DNA of 64,000 nt from Streptomyces sp. 11x1 (GTDB lineage: Bacteria > Actinomycetota > Actinomycetes > Streptomycetales > Streptomycetaceae). The position numbers and the translations under genes were made by a program. The stretch lies in contig NZ_CP122458.1 of assembly GCF_032598905.1 (NCBI RefSeq), positions 9,387,001 to 9,451,000 of the forward strand. Reading direction: 5' to 3'. Shown here piece after piece: positions 59,918 through 64,000 of this stretch (positions within the stretch are counted from its first letter, which is position 1; each line of letters begins with the position of its first letter). The notes beneath the pieces were generated by a model. It saw nothing but the letters and a program-made list of their open reading frames with translations, was not told the origin of the DNA and did not search any database.

Positions 59918-60232
59918 TCAGCGCATGGGTCGCGACGCGGCGACCGTATGTGCCTGCAGGGAGACCCCCAACCGGGTCAGTCCGGACACGGCGGTCCGGA
60001 AGTCCTTGATGTGCGGGGTGGCGAAGTGCTCGTCGAGGGCCTGCTGGGACACCCACCGCTCGAACACCCGGATCCGGCGGCCGTCCGTGGGGTCCGCCGT
60101 CATGGCGTAGTCCAGGCAGCCGGGCTCTTCCTCGCGGGTGCGCTTCCCGACTTCGACGAGGTGCCTGAGCATCGTGTCGCGGTCCGCGGGCTCGTAGTCC
60201 ATCCAGCCGGCGACGATGATTTCCTCTGACAC
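59918..60232 (-). CDS. antibiotic-biosynthesis-monooxygenase (ABM)-family protein
   Basis: 104-residue ABM-domain protein: EEIIVAGWMDYEPADRDTMLRHLVEVGKRTREEEPGC, then FERWVSQQALDEHFATPHI. ABM proteins form dimeric ferredoxin-like barrels; members oxidise quinols or aromatic substrates without cofactors, and others degrade haem. It lies downstream of a PEP-utilising-type gene, an SDR and a Rieske oxygenase on the same strand, so it may oxidise a hydroquinone from the oxygenase step. Start GTG 60232. Confidence 0.88.
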   Translation of the reverse strand: MSEEIIVAGWMDYEPADRDTMLRHLVEVGKRTREEEPGCLDYAMTADPTDGRRIRVFERWVSQQALDEHFATPHIKDFRTAVSGLTRLGVSLQAHTVAASRPMR

Positions 60233-60250
60233 GGTGGTCCCTTTCCCCTT

Positions 60251-60275
60251 CCACGGTCATGGCTCATGACCGTGG
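60251..60275. promoter_or_regulatory. perfect hairpin/palindrome between ABM and PEP-utilising-type genes
   Basis: CCACGGTCATG-GCT-CATGACCGTGG, 11-bp arms and a 3-nt loop, without a T-run. A second, imperfect inverted repeat (arms TGGGCCCGCCG and CGACGGGCCCA) follows at 60273-60314. They could be an operator, an mRNA-stabilising hairpin or a weak terminator. Confidence 0.55.
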
Positions 60276-60320
60276 GCCCGCCGCCCCTCTGCCAGGAAGG
60301 AGCGACGGGCCCATGGTTGC

Positions 60321-62057
60321 TCAGATGCCGGGTGCCGCCGGGACGCCGTCCACGGTGACCGTGCCCTTCTCGCCGTCGACCGTGATCACCATGCCGTCCC
60401 GCAGCCGCCGTGTACCGCCCTCGACGGAGATGACGGCCGGGATGCCGAGTTCGCGGCAGACCACGACGGCGTGGCTGTTGAGCGCCCCCACGTCCACGAC
60501 GGCTGCTCCTGCCACGAGGAACAGCGGGGTCCAGGCCGCGTCCGTGATCGGTGCCACCAGCACCTCGCCCGGCTCCAGCGCCTCGCACGAGGCCGGGTCG
60601 GTGACCACCCGCACCCTGCCGGTGTAGGCGCCGTGGCTTCCGCCGACGCCGGTCAGCACATCGCCCTCCGCGGCGGTCGCGACGTCATCCTCGCTGCGCC
60701 GCGGCCAGCCGTCGATCTCGGTCTGTGCGTCCTGTGCGACGAAGAACGGAGGTTCCAGCTCGCGCAGCCCGGCGTATTCCTGAAGCCGCTGGGCGATGAC
60801 GGGCTCGAAGCCGCCCGGGTCGGCGACATAGTCGTCGAGCTCCGTCTCCAGCAGCATCATCACGTCCTCGGGCTCGGCGAAGCGTCCCGCCTCGACTCCG
60901 CGACGACCCAGCTCCCTCACCGTCATACGGATTTCGTTGATGACGGTCACACAGTTGGCCTTGGTCCGCTCACGTGCCGGGATCCACACCTGGGAAGCGT
61001 GCATGCCGGCGTCGAACATCGGCCGAGTGTCCTCGGGGAGGGCCGCTCGGATCTCCGCCGCGAGTTGTTCGCGGCGCTCGGTCAGCCTGCGGTGACGCGC
61101 GGCCGGAGAGTTGTCGTCGGAGGTGTGCCGGATCCGATCGACCAGAGCCAGCGCCTGGACCGGCGCCGCCTCCCAGGACAGCGCGTGGATGTCCCACTCG
61201 TTGGGGCCGCGGTCGCCGGACTCGGCGATGAACTCGTCGAAGGAGTCACGGAACGCCTTGACGTCTCCGGTCGCCCCTTCGAGAGCCTGCTGCACTGCGG
61301 CCGGACCCCGGTCGAACAGAGCTGTCAGCTCCGCCGAGGCGACCACCTGGCGGGACAGCGTCCACAGCCCGGTTGACGGAGAGGCGGAGTCCACGCCTCC
61401 CAGCCCGCCGATGAGGTCGAGCATCGCGCCGGGACGGTCGACGCTCGCGCACAGCGGTCCGAGGATCGCCGGCCCGACGGACGCGGGCAGCGAGGACTCG
61501 ACATGCCGTTGGAAGGTCGTCTCCACGTCGGCCAGCAACGAGCGGGCGTAGGCCACCAACTCGACGTCGGACAGGGACGCCAGGTCGGGTCGCTCGCGCT
61601 TGATACGGCGCAGCCGCTCATGGTCGGCGTCGCCCTCCGGGTAGCCGGCCTGACCGAGCATCCCCTGCAGCGTCGCTGTGGCCTTGGCCGTCAGTTCCGC
61701 GTCCAGGTCGTCGGGGTGCGGCACGTACACCGGCGTGTCGGAGCGCTGGCCCACGAAGGCGGTGTCGATCTGGTCCGCGGTCTGCCCCATGCGGATGCCG
61801 AACAGCCGCAGGTGCGACAGGTTGAGGTAGAAGTAACCGCCGAAGATTCCGACGAACGGAGGGCGAGGGCCGCTGATCTCGTCCTCGCGGTAGATGCCGA
61901 ACTCGACGAAACCGCGACGCCAGCCCTGCAGGCCGCGCCCCCATACCAGGGTCCAGCCCAGCGGGCTGGCCGGCTCCGGCAGGGTTTCGCCCGCGTTGGC
62001 CCGGGTGTAGTGGGGCAGTCGCTCGCTGCGCTGCCAGTCGGTGATCCAGTGTTTCAT
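60321..62057 (-). CDS. PEP-utilising-enzyme-like protein: swivelling His domain without ATP-grasp domain
   Basis: 578-residue protein related to the middle and C-terminal parts of PEP synthase and rifampicin phosphotransferase. The N-terminal section (TRANAGETLPEPASPLGWTLVWG, FGGYFYLNLSHLRLFGIRMG) resembles the substrate-binding domain. The C-terminal phosphohistidine domain has EVLVAPITDAAWTPLFLVAGAAVVDVG and LNSHAVVVCRELGIPAV, with the phosphorylatable His at about residue 529. The ATP-grasp domain (about 300 residues) normally in front is absent, as in the two-protein phenylphosphate synthase system. An ATP-binding partner is not in the window. Start ATG 62057. Operon with an SDR and a Rieske oxygenase. 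Confidence 0.85.
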   Translation of the reverse strand: MKHWITDWQRSERLPHYTRANAGETLPEPASPLGWTLVWGRGLQGWRRGFVEFGIYREDEISGPRPPFVGIFGGYFYLNLSHLRLFGIRMGQTADQIDTAFVGQRSDTPVYVPHPDDLDAELTAKATATLQGMLGQAGYPEGDADHERLRRIKRERPDLASLSDVELVAYARSLLADVETTFQRHVESSLPASVGPAILGPLCASVDRPGAMLDLIGGLGGVDSASPSTGLWTLSRQVVASAELTALFDRGPAAVQQALEGATGDVKAFRDSFDEFIAESGDRGPNEWDIHALSWEAAPVQALALVDRIRHTSDDNSPAARHRRLTERREQLAAEIRAALPEDTRPMFDAGMHASQVWIPARERTKANCVTVINEIRMTVRELGRRGVEAGRFAEPEDVMMLLETELDDYVADPGGFEPVIAQRLQEYAGLRELEPPFFVAQDAQTEIDGWPRRSEDDVATAAEGDVLTGVGGSHGAYTGRVRVVTDPASCEALEPGEVLVAPITDAAWTPLFLVAGAAVVDVGALNSHAVVVCRELGIPAVISVEGGTRRLRDGMVITVDGEKGTVTVDGVPAAPGI

Positions 62058-62089
62058 GGCGAGGGGGTTCCCTCCGTCCGCTCCGGCGC

Positions 62090-62914
62090 TCACCACTGCG
62101 CCGTTCCGCCGTCGACGCTGATCAGCGTGCCCGTGATGCCCGCGCCGGCGTCGCTCGCGAGCAGCGAGGCGACGCTCGCGATCTGTTCCACGGTGGTGAT
62201 CTTCTTGGTAGCGGCGTGCTCGGCGAACCGGGCCAGCCACTCCTCGTACGAGATGCCCTCGGCCTCGGCCGCGGCAGGCCCGGCGGCCCGCATCAGGTCG
62301 GTGTCGACGGCGCCGGGGCAGATCGCGTTGCAGGTGATGCCCATGGTGCCGTACTCGAAGGCGGTCGCCTTGGTCAGACCGTGGATGGCGTGCTTGTTGG
62401 TGATGTAGTGGCTGATCGCGGGCTTGTTGGCCTGCTTGCCCTCGACCGAGGAGATGTTGATGACCCGGCCCCAGCCACCTTCCAGCATGGGCCTCAGCGC
62501 ACGGCGGGTGCCGTAGAAGTAGGCGTTCAGATTGAGGTCGAGCGCTTTGTGCCACGCCTCGTCACTCAGCTCGTGGACCGGGGCGAAGCCCTCGGTGCCT
62601 CCGACGTTGTTGACCATGACGTCCAGTCGACCGAAGCGCTCGACCGTCCAGTCGACCAGCGCCTCGATGTCCGACTGGCGGCTCGAGTCGCAGGCGTGGA
62701 AGACGGCCTTGTCGCCGGCCTGGAGTTCTTCCAGGGCCTGCTTGCCCTTGATCTCGGAGCGGCCGCTGAGCACGACCGTGGCTCCGTCGGCCAGGAAGGC
62801 CTCGGCGATGGCGCGGCCGATACTGCGCGTGCTGCCCGTGATCACCGCGACACGTCCGTCGAGGCTGCCCGTAGCCACCATGTTGTTCTCCTGCGGTTTC
62901 TGAGGGTTCGTCAT
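62090..62914 (-). CDS. short-chain dehydrogenase/reductase
   Basis: 274-residue SDR. Cofactor motif AVITGSTRSIGRAIAEAF (Ser in place of the middle Gly of TGxxxGIG), LDVMVNNVGGTEGF, catalytic region NISSVEGKQANKPAISHYITNKHA with Ser, Tyr and Lys, and VDGGTAQW at the end. ATG 62914 overlaps the stop of the Rieske gene (ATGA); an in-frame ATG at 62881 is a possible second start. Coupled translation with the oxygenase suggests that it oxidises its product, for example a cis-diol or secondary alcohol. Confidence 0.92.
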   Translation of the reverse strand: MTNPQKPQENNMVATGSLDGRVAVITGSTRSIGRAIAEAFLADGATVVLSGRSEIKGKQALEELQAGDKAVFHACDSSRQSDIEALVDWTVERFGRLDVMVNNVGGTEGFAPVHELSDEAWHKALDLNLNAYFYGTRRALRPMLEGGWGRVINISSVEGKQANKPAISHYITNKHAIHGLTKATAFEYGTMGITCNAICPGAVDTDLMRAAGPAAAEAEGISYEEWLARFAEHAATKKITTVEQIASVASLLASDAGAGITGTLISVDGGTAQW

Positions 62915-64000
62915 CTGGACGCTTCGTCCAGGAGGCGGTGGATGGTGCGGTGGAAGTGCTGCAGTCCGGGTTCGTTGCGTCCGAAGACGAAGTCGGTCCC
63001 GGCGAGGGCCTTCAGCCCCCGTTGGACTCCGTAGGTGGTCGCGTAGTCCTCGTCGCGGACCACCTCGTAGAACCACTCGCCGAACTGGTCGGCGGCGTGG
63101 CGCTCCTCCTCGGTGACGGCCGGTTCGCGCAGCAGGATGATCTGCTGGGTGACTGATTCCGTGGCCGTACGGGGGATCACGATGGAGACGGCGATCTTGT
63201 TGCGCCAGGTGCCGGCGATGGCCAGGCCGGGGAAGAGCCAGTAGATGGCTCCGACGATGTCGCCGGGGTCACGCTTGTCCGCGGGCAGGTCCACCAAGTC
63301 GGCGACGGGCCGCAGGGCCGCCGCGAGACGCTGGTGGGGCCCCCAGGTGTCGTGGGCCATCATGTTGGAGAAGTTCGTCTCGAAGACCGTCTTCGTGTGC
63401 AGCGAGGCGAAGTGGTACGTCTCCAGGTACCCGTCCAGGGTGACCTTCCAGTTCGGGCTGGTCAGCTCCCGGGTCGCGTAGTGGTGGCAGTCCGCGAAGC
63501 GGAGCCCCTCCAGCAGTGGCTGCAGATCTCCCAGCCAGGCGTCCAGGTCGTGCTCGGCGTTCGGATCGAGCGATACGAAGACGATGCCGGCGCGCTCACC
63601 GACGGGGAGCTGGATCAGGCCGCGCTTCTCGCGTGGTACGTCGCCGAAGGTCTTCTCGGCGTACACGCCGCGCAGTTCCCCCGACAGGTCGTAGGACCAG
63701 GCGTGGTACGGGCAGGTGATCCGCTTCGCCACGCCGCAGCCCGGCTCGACCAGCTCGGCGCCACGGTGCCGGCAGGCGTTGATCATCGCGTGGACTGCGC
63801 CCTGGCGGTCCCGCGTGATCAGGATGGGGATGCCGAGCACGTCCAGTGCCTTGTAGGTCCCGGGCTTGGGGAGCTCGGACGACATGGCGAGCGGCAGCGG
63901 GACGCTCCGGTGGACGGCGTCCATCTCACGCAGCCAGCGGTCGACGTCGAGGTAGTTGTCGACGGGTTCCGTCCACTGCTCCTCGGCCTCATGCGTCGTG
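62911..64000 (-). CDS. Rieske non-haem iron oxygenase, alpha subunit (5' end outside window)
   Basis: Frame open to the window edge, so the true start is beyond 64000; the ATG at 63924 is internal, since in-frame residues upstream (EEQWTEPVDNYLDVDRWLRE) look like a normal N-terminus of this family. Rieske ligands: CRHRGAEL and CPYHAWSYDL. Mononuclear iron site: NWKVTLDGYLETYHFASLHTKTVF with two His and a Glu three residues before the first. It is distinct from the oxygenase at 56806. It heads the run Rieske-SDR-PEP-type-ABM on the minus strand. The substrate is unknown. Confidence 0.92.
   Translation of the reverse strand, partial: TTHEAEEQWTEPVDNYLDVDRWLREMDAVHRSVPLPLAMSSELPKPGTYKALDVLGIPILITRDRQGAVHAMINACRHRGAELVEPGCGVAKRITCPYHAWSYDLSGELRGVYAEKTFGDVPREKRGLIQLPVGERAGIVFVSLDPNAEHDLDAWLGDLQPLLEGLRFADCHHYATRELTSPNWKVTLDGYLETYHFASLHTKTVFETNFSNMMAHDTWGPHQRLAAALRPVADLVDLPADKRDPGDIVGAIYWLFPGLAIAGTWRNKIAVSIVIPRTATESVTQQIILLREPAVTEEERHAADQFGEWFYEVVRDEDYATTYGVQRGLKALAGTDFVFGRNEPGLQHFHRTIHRLLDEASR

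Overview
The window is very GC-rich (about 72% by eye), has GTG starts and stop/start overlaps throughout, and carries a complete 'conservon' (cvnABCDE) operon. There is one TTA codon in a short leader frame. Together these point to a Streptomyces or close relative. I saw no rRNA, tRNA, CRISPR array, insertion sequence or phage gene. The content (secreted glycosidases, several sugar-type ABC transporters, stand-alone SpoIIE phosphatases, oxygenase clusters) is what one expects from the accessory part of such a chromosome.

Region 1 (1-20.1 kb) looks like a single sugar-scavenging regulon: a GH3 hexosaminidase (cut by the window edge), a GH5-like glycosidase, a BadF/NAG-kinase-like sugar kinase, a GH3 beta-glucosidase, a MalFG-type ABC importer with its lipoprotein, a very large GH38 alpha-mannosidase coupled to a small His-tailed protein, an RpiR regulator, a SIS-domain sugar-phosphate protein and a secreted GH84 N-acetylglucosaminidase with a C-terminal beta-propeller. 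The promoters of most of these transcripts carry copies of one 15-bp palindrome (TGGTT-N5-AACCA type). I propose it as the RpiR operator. The enzyme set suggests mannose/GlcNAc-containing glycans as substrate; this is inference.

Region 2 (20.2-32.4 kb) is mixed: a MarR fragment, a cyclase-family hydrolase, a GAF/SpoIIE/HATPase signalling protein, an RbsA-type ABC sugar importer operon, a PAS/SpoIIE phosphatase and a Tat-exported FAD oxidase.

Region 3 (32.9-39.7 kb) holds the conservon, whose P450 lacks the normally invariant ExxR motif. It is followed by one open frame joining a DMATS-type aromatic prenyltransferase to a tryptophanase. Upstream of that fusion is a well-primed short frame with a TTA codon and an internal terminator-like hairpin; its stop overlaps the fusion's start codon. 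This is the most novel-looking part of the window.

Region 4 (39.7-64 kb) is a catabolic island. It encodes two Rieske oxygenases (one cut by the window end), a PDR-type reductase, a ferredoxin, an RbsABC-type importer, an acyl-CoA ligase, an acyl-CoA dehydrogenase, a thiolase, a 3-hydroxyacyl-CoA dehydrogenase, a fused isobutyryl-CoA mutase (IcmF), several SDR/MDR oxidoreductases, a ThuA-like protein, an ABM-family monooxygenase and a PEP-utilising-type protein without an ATP-grasp domain. The layout suggests uptake, oxygenation, CoA activation and beta-oxidation/branched-acid rearrangement of one unidentified compound. A perfect 18-bp palindrome in front of icmF is a probable repressor operator.
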